NCBI GenBank assembly: GCA_947561585.1
Contig: CANNZV010001190.1
Coordinates: 62,001 to 126,000, forward strand
Origin: Caprella mutica
Lineage: Eukaryota; Arthropoda; Malacostraca; Amphipoda; Caprellidae
Reading direction: 5' to 3'
DNA: 64,000 nucleotides
A program made the translations under genes and the position numbers. Under the pieces are notes generated by a model that was not told where the DNA came from, made no database searches, and saw only the letters and a program-made list of their open reading frames with translations. Numbering within the stretch: position 1 is the stretch's first letter; each line of letters begins with the position of its first letter. Shown in pieces: positions 1 through 12,010 of the stretch.

Positions 1-240
1 TCTAGGCTAATAGTGAAGGTTATGGGTCAATAATGAAAGTTTTAGGCCAATATTGAAGGTTATGCGTCAATAATGAAGGTTCTAGGCTAATAGTGAAGGT
101 TCTGGGCCAATAATGAAGGTTCTGGCTCAATAATGAAGGTTCTAGGCTAATAGTGAAGGTTATGGGTCAATAATGAAGTTTCTGGACCAACAAGGAAGGT
201 TATGGGCCAATAATGAAGTTATAATAATGGGCCAATAATA
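1..240. repeat. Minisatellite, ~20-bp unit
   Basis: Imperfect tandem units of about 20 bp of the form GGTTCTGGGCCAATAATGAA fill the left edge. Some units carry TCTAGGCTAATAGTG instead. The array is cut by the window edge. The same unit recurs at about 1797-1905 in the same orientation. Confidence 0.85.
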
Positions 241-470
241 TACAAAAATATGCTATTTTTAGTTTAATAATTATTTAGCAGATCATCATGGTTGCCAGGG
301 CGTGATTTTTATTGCTTCTCTAAATCATTTAGTTCACGCCTATCGGCAACATAAAAGTCTAAGTTAGGGCTGACAAATAATGCATGAGTCAGTTCGTCAG
401 CAGAGTTCAGCATGAACAGTCATTTGGTAGAGTTCAGTCTCAGTCGTACCTACCCAAAAACATCTACTAA

Positions 471-1715
471 TACCATAAAATTGTCCCTAATGAACATGAT
501 CAGCTAATGGATGACGTGTGGAGTCTGGAGGGAGTGATGGCTGGAGTCCTTTGTAATGCCAGTTTTCTGCTAGATGTCCAACAACTGTGTACATCAGCTA
601 ATTGACATCCTAGACCAGGGGTGGGCAAATGCAGCACTCAGTGCTATTTTGGCACTCAGAGTAGCACTCTTGCCCACCAGGGAAACGGTGCTTTATTTTC
701 TCCCAATGAAAATTTAGAATTTTTAGCCATGACTGCTTTATAAATTACAAGGATAATATAAAAGAGGATGGCCAACTAATTGAAGAACAGTATATTTGTA
801 ATGACTTTGATTGATACTTCGATAGTCAATTTTATCTGATAATAAGGTATAGTTAGTTATTGTTACAGTAGCTCCGGTGTTTAAAAATTTTTTTACCTCT
901 GACTCTTTTTATCTAGATCAGTTATTCTTACACTGGAAAGAATTTGTGCAATCATTTTTAATTCCCTTTTTTAATAAGTTAGGTAGCCATTGCCATTTAT
1001 CCTGTGATTTTATGAATTAGTTAATAAGTTTTTATTACTTATGCAAAATAACTTGTTTTAGTTTTTATTGTTAATTATTTTCACTTGAAAAAAAAAAGGT
1101 ATAATTATATATCATTTATTAATTCATTTTAATTCAAATAATAAATATACAACCAATATTTATGTACAAAATATGTACGATTGTCCGTACCTCAATATAA
1201 TCTACCACCTAATTTTAATTACTCAGTATCCCCTGCAATTTAAAACCCGAAAGGAAAATGGTAACGGCACTGTGATTCCATATTCCGGCACTGAAAAACA
1301 CAACATGTGCCCACCCCTATCCTAGACAGTGCCAACTGGTAGACTTAGTGGTGGAGAGGAGGAGCGAACTGCAGCGAAATGGATTTTAGTCAGATACTAG
1401 GTGAGTGAACTAAATGTCAGGGCTTAGGAATCACGCACTCGTCTGCACTATGAGGATTAAATTTTAATTAAAAATATTCTCTTGGTCCATAGATACAAAG
1501 ATCTTTAAAATTGAAATATTAAATGTAGAGACCTGAAAATAAAATTTATTTGTGTATTATCCATTAGTTAAAAATTAAAATTAAAATATAATCAAAATTT
1601 AAAAGACTTAATAAAAATAAATTCACTATACTCGTATTTCAATGAATACTTCTTTTTCAGGCTCATGTTGATATGCAATCGGGGGGATGAGGCCTGGACG
1701 GTGGAGCTAGAGTAA
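471..1715 (+). pseudogene. Decayed coding-like remnant split by a hAT element
   Basis: Unrecognised. From about 471 an open stretch contains MDDVWSLEGVMAGVLCNASF and ends at a TGA near 602. With the hAT insertion (616-1319) and one target duplication removed, the same frame continues as QCQLVDLVVERRSELQRNGF, meets a TAG, then reaches a good donor (AG|GTGAGT at 1400/1401). A strong acceptor (TTTTTCAG at 1653-1660) leads into 1661-1715, which continues in the same phase (LMLICNRGDEAWTVELE, then TAA). Two in-frame stops plus the transposon mean it is broken if it was ever a gene. Frame continuity across the insertion and a splice junction suggests a degraded gene, but the stretches are short and chance is possible. 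Confidence 0.3.
616..1319. mobile_element. Non-autonomous hAT-like element with 8-bp TSD
   Basis: The ends form a short terminal inverted repeat: CAGGGGTGGGCA on the left, and on the right TGCCCACCCCTA, the complement of TAGGGGTGGGCA. The flanks are an exact 8-bp duplication, TCCTAGAC at 608-615 and 1320-1327. An 8-bp duplication with a CAGGGGTGGGCA-like end is the hallmark of hAT transposons. The interior is AT-rich with no transposase reading frame, so this is a deletion derivative mobilised in trans. Confidence 0.85.
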
Positions 1716-1796
1716 TTTTCATATACAAGATATTTAAATATACTCTTGCCTTTGCTTTCATCTTTGTTAAAAAATAAACTTAACCCTTATTAATTG

Positions 1797-1905
1797 CAAA
1801 AATAATGAAGGTTCTGGACTAATAATGAAGGTTCTGGGCGAAAAATGAAGGTTATGGGCCAAAAATGAAGGTTCTGGGCCAATAATGAAGATTTTGGGCC
1901 AATGT
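1797..1905. repeat. Second array of the 20-bp minisatellite
   Basis: About five units of (CAATAATGAAGGTTCTGGGC)n with base changes, in the same orientation as the array at the window start. Confidence 0.8.
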
Positions 1906-4439
1906 TGGTTCAAATAGATAAAAAAAGAGGAAACAATTTAACTACCTGAAAAATCGTAACTGAACATATACTATATATTTGGGATGAAGAAATCAACAAG
2001 AAGTAGTTTTGAAATTTCCCAAGCTTTCAGAATCCTTCGTGCTTTCCGTCTTCAGGAATAACATTTATTAAAATACAAGCTACTTTTAATTCACCTACTC
2101 GTAATCATTATACCTATCCTAACTTCTATTTTTTTTTTATTATACATTTCAATTTCAATTTTTGACTAACTTATTAACTAGGTATAGGAACTATTTGATA
2201 AAACATAGGTTAAATGAACAGTGGTTATTACAAGTTAAAAAGTATAAGTTTATTATAAGTGATTAATATAGGTGATCGCTCTGCGATTCACTGCAGACAA
2301 CTGACAACTAGAGAGATTTACACATCTTTTTATTTAATGATAAACAGGAAACAATTAGGTATACAACATGAGTCATAGCTAGAACCAGGAAATGTTATCA
2401 TAAGACAATTGTGCTGAGTAGTTAAAATACATTAGCTAAATATAAACATAGCAAAGTGTGACTATATTAATACAACACTATTTACTAAGGGACTTCGTAT
2501 GCTTTATTACCTTCGCAGAATGCGGGAAGGTTATATTATAGACGTCATTTATTTATTTATTTATTTATCATCTTGTTATTCGCTTAAATCATTATTATGT
2601 AGGATAAGCATAATAATCATATTGAATAAAATTATCAAGAAATAGTTAGATATAATATATATCTAACTATAATAATAATTTATATATTTGAAACTATACT
2701 GTTTCTTAAGAGTATATAAGAATAATCGTATAGTCCTCCATAGAAAAGTTTCATTAGCTTCTTCTATTGACGTTAGAATCATTGACTGTAAGAAAATAGA
2801 TAATCGGTTATTTATATGGTAGATTTTTGATGTTCTACTGATTCATTCACTGAAATTAAATGAAATTAAGGTAAAGGCTATACTTCCTTTCTTTTGCTTT
2901 GTTAATTATTAAAAATGTGGCATCATTGTTCCTTGAATTAAATAGATGGTAATAAATAAGAAATTAAAAAGAAATATTTTATTGACTTATTTGATATCAT
3001 GATACGTTCAATTTTTAATCAATATAAAAAAAATAACTGTAGTTAGAAGATTTTTTCTATTTTCAATTTTTTAAAAATTTGAAATAAAATTTAAAATGGT
3101 CAAAATCTTCAAATTTTCTTCATTTTTTGCCAGAAGCCACAAGAGGAATACGCAATCAGATTTTTAAATTAAAACTAAGCAATAAGTAACCATGATACCT
3201 ACCTCATTTTTCTATTCAATTGCCAATATTTATTAAAACCACAGAAGGGGAAGAATAAGTCCGATGATCTCAGCTGAAACTCCACAGTCAGTCTTTTAAG
3301 GGGTAACAATTCTAATTTGGAGCAAGGCTAACAGCATATATAGACGAGAGGTTTGCAAGTACAATGTCTGGAACTTTGAGCAAAGTTACGGATTCATTTA
3401 ATTTGGCTGCATCGTAATTCTCTTATGTTTGTAACTAGTCCAAAGTTATTTCTTACGTGTGGACGGTGCATGTAGAGGATGTATAATGTATATTTTTAAT
3501 TCGTTACTTTAGGTAGATATATCAAAACTTCAGTGAAACTTAATATTCTGTTGAACATTATACAAAGAATTCTGTTTCTCGTGATAAACACTGTTATCTA
3601 TTATGATAATTTAATTAATAAACTTCATAATGTCATCATAAATTCAAAAATCAAGGAAACGAAGCAATCATTTATTTACCAGTTACATACATTTATATGG
3701 TCATTTTAAATGTGAACTCATGGAAACAATCCGGATTGCTGCATTATTTGAAGAGTGAGATGATAATATATGCATAAGATATATTAAATAAGAAATATGA
3801 TACATTAATATAAATATGATATAAATGTAATATATTAATTATGAATATTATGTATAGGAATATGATATGTCAAATTAAAAATTATTGTCATCATATGTCT
3901 AACAGCATATGTATTCTTTAATTATTTTTTTGACATTTTGGTTCATTATTTTTTACGTGCAAATAAATACTATTACATTATAAATAACATGTGAATTAGA
4001 TTATATTTCCGTACACTGTTATAATAAATAGAAAATCTAGTTAGAATATACTGTACATTGATTTATTAATTATTCATGATAGAATAATAGTTAGGAATGT
4101 AATAAATAACCGTCATGATATTGAAAAGATTAAGCAACTAAATCGCCAAAATTAAACATAACGTTACGTTATATTTTAATTGTGATTTACTTTCATTAAA
4201 TCAACAATATCCTAACCGACTACAATGACAGCCTCTTGTTGATTCAAATAATAATTCGCTTCACAAATCATAATATTCTATGAAATAGTCTACTTTAACT
4301 ATAACAGGAATCATACGTAATAATAAGTCTTGCGTGAACTGAGAAATAAACAACTCCAACTGATGCACCCATGCTGGTGTTTCGAGTTCACCCTATGGCT
4401 TTGTCTGGATGCACTAAAGTGCATCAGTTCGATGCACTT
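1906..4439. other. Intergenic, AT-rich, no gene seen
   Basis: No splice-supported coding exon was found. About 2500-2590 is a fragment of the interspersed repeat found complete at 6255-6840 and 24-28 kb (TTCGCAGAATGCGG..., then TTTATTTATTTATC). A short perfect inverted repeat around 2645-2670 is built on ATATATCTAACTAT. The rest is low-complexity AT-rich sequence. Confidence 0.5.
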
Positions 4440-5290
4440 TACCCAATTAAAAATAGAAGCAGGTTCGATGCAGCGGTTAAGCCGTTCGATATTGTTACTA
4501 CGGCAGTCAGGGTGCAGCGATAGCGCAGCGTGGGAGCCAAACTAACCGCTTTGGGGTCTAATTATACTCCGGCGTATGTGCGCAGAACTACTCTGGGTAC
4601 CTGCTCCTATTTGCCTAGCGCGCTGCCTAACTGCGGATGCACTGCCCGTGGCCATGACTGTAATATTATATTACTATTATAGCAGTTTTGGCTAAGGGCC
4701 GCGCATCCGCGGTATCTGGTAAATTCATCGCCATTAAATTCATCGTATAGTAAATTCATCGCATGGTAAATTCATCAATAATTGCCTCAGTAAATGTTGA
4801 CCAGGTTTTCTGATTATTTAAGACGTATTGTTTACAATTTATCTTTTTAAAAGTAATTTAGATACATCTTTTTGCAGTTGCAACTATTGAATTTAAATTT
4901 TAATACTTATTTTTAATATTAACGGTTTGCTTTAGCAACATATCCATATATTATTTGTAACGTTATAATGTCTTTCTACAAAAAATCATATCTTATGCTT
5001 TTCTATTATTTGTATTATCTACTTTCCTGTTAAATGTCACCAATGATTTACTATGCAATGAATTTACCATGCGATGAATTTACCATGCGATGAATTACAC
5101 TGATCCCACATTCGTAGTTAGGCAGCACGCTAGGCAATTAGGATCAGGTGCCCGGAGTAGTTCTGCGCAGCTACGGCGGAGTGCAAATAGCCTCCGAAGC
5201 GGTCAGTTTGGCTCCCACGCTGCGCTGTCGCTGCTTCCTGACTACGGTGGTGAATACTCCGATCGGCTTAACCACTGCCTCTAACCTGGA
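4440..5290. mobile_element. Foldback-type element with long nested inverted arms
   Basis: An outer arm at about 4465-4655 pairs with the reverse complement of about 5105-5290; both contain GGAGCCAAACT and GCGCAGAACTACTC. Inside them a second inverted pair, GGTAAATTCATCGCATGG at about 4720-4780 and CCATGCGATGAATTTACC at about 5050-5095, repeats two or three times. The arms are GC-richer than the surroundings. There is no transposase. Target duplications were not resolved, so the exact ends are uncertain. Two short open frames in the arms are shadows of this structure. Confidence 0.75.
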
Positions 5291-5481
5291 CCTATTTTCA
5301 ATTGGTTACTGTCTCAGCTATAAATTTGTTAAAATGATAAGGAAACATTCCCAACATTTTTAGAAAAAGGAAAAATTGAGAGATGCAATTTCAAGCCTAA
5401 GTGCATCCAAACTATAGTTTGATTCACTAAAGTGTCTCGTTTGTGGTGAAGCTTGAAAGGGTAATTTTAGATCACCCCGAC

Positions 5482-5714
5482 TTATATAGGTATCTTGCAA
5501 ATATAAGTCGCATTTTTGCCACATGCAATGTCTACCAATCCAGAATTTGTGAGTGATGTAATTAAAGAACCGCAAGTCTCTATACCGTTACTGTTCGGTT
5601 CAGTAAATCGCCAGTAGTTTTGGCTCTTTACTCCCGGATGTGTGATTCCATTCGACCATGTCCAAACCCCATTGAATAACTTCAAACCAATCGAGAATAA
5701 TCCGAAAGCCTCTC
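5482..5714 (-). CDS. Lectin copy 1, exon 4 (ligand-binding half, stop)
   Basis: 233 nt from acceptor TTTTCAG to the TAA at 5482-5484. Contains GVWTWSNGITHPGV, EPNSNGIETC and CKIPI. Confidence 0.85.
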
Positions 5715-8676
5715 CTGAAAAGGAAGCGCAAAGTAAGGTACCATGTGTATGTACCTAATAAATATAATGTTAATTCAGTGATTACACCCTTCTCATTCAT
5801 ATCCAGCACAGTATAAATAAACTAAAAAATTTATACAATTCATAGTGTACTCACTTTTTGTAAGGGATTAATTGACACTAATCACAGTTCAGTGATTTTG
5901 ACTAAGTCATCAGTAGATAAGAATTCATTTACAAATACAGTAATTTTTTTTTTTTTTGTATAGTGTATTGTTCTGTTATGATTACTGCTACTAAGAATAT
6001 TTATAATATGCTAAAATGATATGAAAATTAGTGAAGAAATCAGAAAAACTTACCGGGGCCCACCATGTAATTGATCAATGAGCCCAGCTCTGTGATGATC
6101 TCGGGGTAGTACAGGACCATGTCTTCAGGACAGTCATGAGTCACAGATCGTGTCCTCATGATAAGAACGCAAGAATCCCCTAAATAGAAGCCTGGTGGTT
6201 TGCAATAAGATCCTGAAAAGAATACCAGAGCAACTTAGACATTCAGTCAAAAACTAGATTATGTGCGCTCGGTAGAACGCATACATTCGTCGCCACTTTG
6301 ACTCGTTCTCTCCCAAAATTTTATAAAATGATAACTGGATAATAACCAATCGTCACACCAAGTTTCATGCAATATGGTTCAATACTTTTGGAGTTATTGA
6401 GTTATAAATGACCTTGACATTTGACCGGATTGCTCCCAAAATTCTATCAGATGATTATTGGACATTGTCCAATAATAATTATTGTACCATCAAATTTCAG
6501 ACAATTTATTGAATACTTTTTGAGTTACAAATGGCCTTGACCTTGATCTTTGATTTTTTCACCCGATTGCTCTAAAAATCTAACAAAATGGTTCATGTCC
6601 ATTGAATATTCGTCCCACCAAGTTTCATGCAACTTTTTGAGTTATGAATGACTATGACCTTTAACTTTTGAATAGGTCGCTCCCAAAATTCTATCAGCTG
6701 TACATGGACCAATCGTTTCACTAAATTTCAGGCAATTTGGTTGAAAACTTTTTCAGCTAGGCGAATAACAAGATGATAAATAAATAAATAAATGACGGGT
6801 AAAATATGACCATTCTGCATTCTGCGAAGATAATCAGGAATATACTGGCTCACCAAATTGACTAAACGTATTCCTACTCAACTTCATTTTTTCGAAACAA
6901 TTTTGAGAAAAAATTCCTATGAATCATGAAATTGTATTTAAATTTCTAAATATCATAATTACGTAGGAAGTACGTGTTCACTCCATTTTTTCCTTGCAGC
7001 TCCGTGCTCATGAGAAGTTTTGTGGTGACTGAACACTTGAAGAGTTCATCACTCAATTTTTCTATGGTTACCCCAAGACAATCCTTCGAAGCACGGCATT
7101 TGCTTATGCAAAGACCTGGTAGGAAATAGCAATAAAAGTTACATGAATCACTTCATTGTTATACTAGTATATATAGAGAGTGTTTCATTTGTTATCTGAA
7201 ACCGAAAATAAACACTTTTTCAGGAATTAGAAAATGTCTAGAAATACTTCGCTATCGAGGTATTAATAATGTTTATGAGATATATTTGACATTCTCATAG
7301 AATTTTACATAAAAGAAATTTTTTCCCTAAAAAATTAATTATAAAAACTGCTTAGTTTTCAAGATGCTAATTTTTAAAGTATTAATAGGACTCCTACCTA
7401 GATATTTACAAGTACTTACGTTCCCTACAGATGGTTATTAATGGAGATTTAACATAACAAACCTTAGTATCCATTATAATGTTATTAAATGTACAATAAA
7501 TGTTCGAAGTGTCTGCCTCCAGCTTCAATGCAGATTTGACACCTCATCTTAACCCTAATGAGCTTGACGTATGTTTTCTAAGCACATCCTTTTTAATTTA
7601 CTTTATATGTATATATCATGTCATTCCATTAAATGTATCGGCCTTTCTTTACTTTGTTCCTACATGAATACCAAACATATTTTTGATTTTAAAAGTTAAA
7701 AATTACTTACCCTTCAGCGTAAATCACGTAAATTAAGAAATTAATTGTAATGTGGTGACGTGTGGCAACGTAATTATAGAAACAAAGACAGCTTAGTACC
7801 CGCTAAACACACACCAGTCCATACGTTTTCATGGAGAACACATGCACGTGCGAGAAACACACCCTCTCTTCCACCCAATCACAGCTCAGCTCATTCAGTT
7901 GCCAGTGTCTTATATACCTATGTATTTATTTCAACCTTATATGCTCAATATTTTTAATTAAAATTTGGTACACATTAGTTTAGTAATATACAAAAATATA
8001 CCATACCGTAGGTTTATAAATAAGACATGTGTTTTTAAAACACATAGTAAAGCCTTCTGATACCTTCTGAACGTCAAACTCATTTTGTTACGATCTAAGA
8101 GCCTCTCTACTATTGACATGAGCTGCACCGTAAACAATGTGCATATCTGCCAGTTCTTCATTGCATAAATTATGTGCCATTTTTCCATTACGGTAACTGT
8201 GAACTGAATTGTATGCAATCTAAAACAAACCTACTTAATTAAAGCCCTCTGAACGTTAAATTACCCTGCAATCAGGGAGTCAATATCTGGTTTGAAAATG
8301 TTTATATTCTGTGTATTTATGTAAGCTACCAATTTTTTTCGGAACTGAAATGAAGCAATTTAGTGACCATAAATTATATGACCTCGACTAAAGGGTGAAA
8401 CATTTTCAGAAAGTGAACAATAATTTTTCATTACTGAAGCATTAAGCGCACAGTGTGGACTCTCTTCTGGATTTGTTTTCAAGATTCTGTAACTCATTGC
8501 AACAAATTTATACGGGGTCTCTCAAGGATCAACTCACATGTGGAGGTCTCGTTGTGGCTATAATCGATGTGAGTCTCTTGCAGGGTGTATTTTGGGTGAC
8601 TGAGTAAACGCATTTGCGACAATGCTCCTCCAAACAATGTGGAGAATGTGAACAGAAAAATACTGAAGAAATTCAT
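5482..8676 (-). CDS. Secreted C-type lectin, tandem copy 1
   Basis: Four coding exons join in frame: 8538-8676, 6963-7115, 6054-6212, 5482-5714 (684 nt, 227 residues). Residues 1-21 are a signal peptide (MNFFSIFLFTFSTLFGGALS, then Q). Residues about 47-97 form a cysteine-rich module (CLCISKCRASKDCLGV) resembling a PAN/apple domain. The rest is a C-type lectin fold with C-x-PPGFYLGDSCVLI, DCPEDMVLYYPE, NGVWTWSNG, the EPN motif of mannose-type binders (TEPNSNGIETC) and a terminal YICKIPI. The WND motif is replaced by LVDIAC, so calcium binding may be weakened. Introns are phase 1, 1, 1. Expected role (family knowledge): extracellular glycan binding in immunity, haemolymph or saliva. It is the most diverged of the three copies in exons 3-4. 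Confidence 0.85.
6054..6212 (-). CDS. Lectin copy 1, exon 3 (first half of lectin fold)
   Basis: 159 nt between acceptor TTTTCAG and donor GTAAG. Encodes SYCKPPGFYLGDSCVLI and CPEDMVLYYPEIITE. It is two codons shorter than in copies 2 and 3. Confidence 0.85.
6255..6840 (-). repeat. Interspersed repeat rich in AGGTCA half-sites, reversed copy
   Basis: In intron 3 of lectin copy 1. The sequence is an ~95-bp module (AACTCAAAAAGTATTCAACC, AAATTTGGTGGGACGATTGG, GTCAAAGGTCAAGGTCATTT) repeated several times. It is bounded by a GTGCGC...GCGCCACTTT-type end and by (AAAT)n plus CATTCTGCGAAGATAATCAG. Read on the plus strand here it is the reverse complement of the copies at 24-28 kb. No coding capacity was seen. 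Confidence 0.8.
6963..7115 (-). CDS. Lectin copy 1, exon 2 (PAN/apple-like module)
   Basis: 153 nt between acceptor CTACCAG and donor GTAATT. Contains CISKCRASKDCLGVTIEKLS and KCSVTTKLL. It has the same length as exon 2 in the other two copies. Confidence 0.85.
7485..7575 (-). pseudogene. C-terminal scrap of an IS630/Tc1-mariner-type transposase
   Basis: On the minus strand the frame reads KLIRVKMRCQICIEAGGRHF, then EHLLYI and a stop. A C-x-x-C-I-x-A-G-G-x-H-F-E-H-L-L tail is typical of mariner-like transposases associated with DUF4817-type proteins. Only the tail is readable and no full-length frame is present. It lies in intron 1 of lectin copy 1. Identification rests on this one motif. 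Confidence 0.5.
8538..8676 (-). CDS. Lectin copy 1, exon 1 (signal peptide)
   Basis: Starts at the ATG at 8674-8676 and ends before a GTGAGT donor (8537 downward). Encodes the signal peptide plus QMRLLSHPKYTLQETHIDYS and the first base of a Cys codon completed in exon 2. Confidence 0.85.
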
Positions 8677-8810
8677 TCCTTTGAGTTAGAGCAATCAGAG
8701 ATGATTTTACATTCATCCACACTGCAAAGGTAACTAGGAGATTGTGGCAGAGAATAAACAAAGGTGTGATCACTGGCTGGAATGTGGATCGATGTAATGA
8801 CCACAATCGT
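8677..8810 (-). promoter_or_regulatory. Conserved 5' flank of lectin copy 1
   Basis: About 130 bp upstream of the start codon is shared with copies 2 (19054-19190) and 3 (25740-25870), including GTGGTCATTACATCGAT and CACCTTTGTTTATTCTC. It probably contains the 5' UTR and perhaps promoter. No TATA box could be assigned, and the conservation may only reflect recent duplication. Confidence 0.35.
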
Positions 8811-11777
8811 CACGACAATGCAAATATTTAATTCTAGTATAGAATTAATTTCGCTAACTTTTAACTGTAGAAGAAAGCCTTCTTCAAATTAACATTAGAA
8901 ATAACTATACATAATGGATAAGGTTCAAAGAGAGATCGCGTGATATTCTTCAGCAAATATAAGATTTGTCCATGAACAGCAATTAAAGGTGAACTAAATT
9001 GGTAAGAAAAGCTCCGATGAGCTAAATTCATGACCCATTAGAAATGACCCTATTGGTTGTAATTTTTTTCTCTATGTGCATTTTCATCCAAGTTTTATTA
9101 GTGCTTATGATTGCTGATTAGCTATTATAGCTACTTACACATTTGTGACTATATTGTGTCCTCTTCCTGATCATTATTCGCTGAGAAAATCCAACTATAA
9201 ATCTATCAGGGACAGGCTATTCTGTTACAGTTTGAGATTGGAGTCATATCTACACAAACCTAGCCAAAGTATCTTTGTTTTATTTTATTTTTTTTAATTA
9301 AATTTGTAGGGAAATACCCAAGCCAATTCCATCCAAAAATGAGGAAGGAAATAAACCCTCAAAAACGCCCAAATAAAGCATGATGTATTTTTATGTGACT
9401 ATTCAGTAACTTTTTCGATGTGGAATTTAGTGATCCTCATTATTGGTTTTGCAATTAAATTATTATCATTGGATTTTTAGTTATTCAATACAAAAAATGT
9501 TTCTAATAATTAATTCAATATAATTGAATTAGTATTATATTGTAAATATATAAAATAAAAATTTACTATATACAATTGTAATTTTTTAAATTGTTCGACT
9601 AGAATATACGTATATTTTTAAATGTGAATTTGAATGTTGAGTAAATTCTGAATTTTCATGGCTTGTCATTTATTTAACTTCAAGTAAATTAATTTATCTT
9701 CCAGTAGAGAAAGAAGAATAATTAAATAAGAATTAATTATTTCGAAAAATAAATAGCACTGACATAAGGACCTCTTTATTTGCAAGAAATTAGCCATGTT
9801 CAGAAAAAGATCTAGTGATACTCAATAATGTATCAGTCATTTACAGTTATAACAATAAAATACTGCTGTAAAATTGCCACAATGCAGGCTTCATAATACA
9901 CTATTCAATGATATAGTATATAGAATAATTCATCAATAGATTATTGATTTAACCCCTTCATGGCCGTATGGGACGAATTTGGCACGTGTAAAATTTATCA
10001 AATTTTGCCAATAATAAAAGAATTCATCAGTAATTTCCTTTCATTTGATTTCCGGTCATATATTTTTTTTATGCAAGTAGAATGCATTTTTTCTATTTGC
10101 ATAAATTCTTTTAAGTTCTTTATAACAGTGCAGTGAGCGTATAAATCACTCTAAGCCATACTTGTCTTTCAGTCTGACTTTTACACCAATTATTGAGCTC
10201 TCATATAACTGTCATAGACATAAACATTTCATTTATATCTATACGTGATTATTTATTCAAATGTTCTTAACTACATTAACCCTTTACAGTTCTTGTGATC
10301 ATATTGAGTCACTCAAACTTTATATCAACACTAGTTTGCCAAATGATATGAGATTATTTTCAATTAATTACTTCATTTTCTTTCCTGTGAAACTTTCTTT
10401 TTTGTCTTCTCTTAACTAATTCGATATTTGTATCAAATTAAAAGAGAATGAAAATGATATTACCAATATCTTTTTATTGACTTTTTTTAAGGTTTTTGTC
10501 TGTGTGAACTATACCAATTTCTTGATTTTTTAAAATTAGGAATAAAGATATTTTTCCATTAAAAGCAGCAAGAATATAATTTTCACAATTAATTAAAATT
10601 TGTTCCTAAAAGGGGCAGTTCAGTCAAGTTTTGTTTTCATAATATTTATGTTGAACGATCACTTAGTAAGCATAAAGCATTCTTGTAGAATTAAACGGTT
10701 GAAAAAAATATGATAAGCGATATATATCATATTTTATAAATTCGATTTAGTTCCTGCGTACTCCTTCAGATGGCGCCACCACTCTGTACTATTTGTTTAC
10801 ATTTTACAGCAGATAACATGTAATTAATTTTTCTATCAACAGTATTAATAGGTAATTTATAAAGAGATGGTTTTCTTTTCAAAACTAAATCTAATTGACT
10901 CGAAGTACAGTTTTCAATTACACAAATTCTTTTCACCATTTTCATACGTTAATAACCGATTCAAGTCTGGGACTGGATATCATTTTGTTTACGTACTACA
11001 ATGATTAGTCACGCGGTCCACCGCACTCCACAGATGGCGCCACTAATTTACAATATACTTTTTATATAAACGTTTCTAAAATCAACGAATATTCTAATGT
11101 TACATAAATAATAATACATAAATATACTAAATCGATTTAGGACCAATTTGGCGATAGTTTGATTTTGACTGAACTGCCCCTTTAAGAGGATATATGATAT
11201 ATTTTGCGATAATTCAGTTACATTTTTTTCTTGAATGTCCTGCCAATCACATGTGTACGGATTCATTTATTAGAACATCCACCGGTGTTCACTAAAATTT
11301 GTTCAGAAAAAAAATAATAGCTAAAATTAGTTCAGAAATATATTTGATTACTTTGCCTTTTTATTGTTTAATATGCTTAGTTTTCCTATATATTACAAGA
11401 GTATATTAATTACTTTTGACGTTCAAATTATTGCAAGGCATTGAGGTTTGATTAAAATTTTAAACTATTTTAGCAATAAAAAAAAGTACAGTCTGCATAT
11501 AGTTAATATCTGAAGCATATAGAATATGAAATAATATAATAGATAGAAACTTGAGGCCAAATTAACCCAATATAATCTGAATTAATTTGAGTGTGAAAAA
11601 AATAGAAAAAAAAACATATGATATTCTTGTAATGCATAAGAAAAGGAAGCTTATATGAAATAATAAAAAAAAAACATTTTTTTTTTATATGAAAAAAATT
11701 ACAATTGTGCATAACTAATGAAAGCGTATAATTAGAATAAAATTGTGATCTGTTGAGAAATTCCATAGTCTCTTCAT
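8811..11777. other. Intergenic between lectin copies 1 and 2
   Basis: About 8880-9260 matches the 5' flank of copy 3 (25960-26290), for example GAGATCGCGTGATATTC and CCTCTTCCTGATCATTAT, so the duplicated unit extends well beyond the gene. About 10290-10510 is an inverted relative of 20990-21130. No coding exon was seen; open frames at 11.0-11.8 kb are AT-rich shadows. Confidence 0.5.
10609..11184. mobile_element. MITE-like element, AAAGGGGCAGTTCAGTCAA ends
   Basis: The inverted ends are AAAGGGGCAGTTCAGTCAA (10609-10627) and TTGACTGAACTGCCCCTTT (about 11165-11183). Both halves contain CAGATGGCGCCAC. No coding capacity. A target duplication was not resolved. Confidence 0.7.
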
Positions 11778-12010
11778 CTACAATGGAATCTTGCAAAGAA
11801 GAGTAGTCTCCCAACTACAATCTAAATCATCCAATCCAAAGTTGTCAGAAGTAACTGAGATGCCAGCACATGTCTCGATTTCTGGGTTATTTGGTTGACC
11901 GGGCCACCAAAAGTCCCTCCCCGTAACTCCTGGATGAGTTTCTCCATTCCCCCATGTCCATACGCCATTCATGTTCGTCAGATCAATGAGGTAAAAGAAA
12001 TGCTCTGAAA
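11778..12010 (-). CDS. Lectin copy 2, exon 4
   Basis: 233 nt from acceptor TTTTCAG to TAG at 11778-11780. Contains NGVWTWGNGETHPGVTGRDF, QPNNPEIETC and LDDLDC. Confidence 0.85.

Noticed and set aside
8558..8806. A minus-strand frame over lectin exon 1 and its flank, shared by all three copies
   Set aside because: Different frame from the signal peptide, starts at a non-ATG codon, and its conservation follows from the duplication of the underlying DNA.
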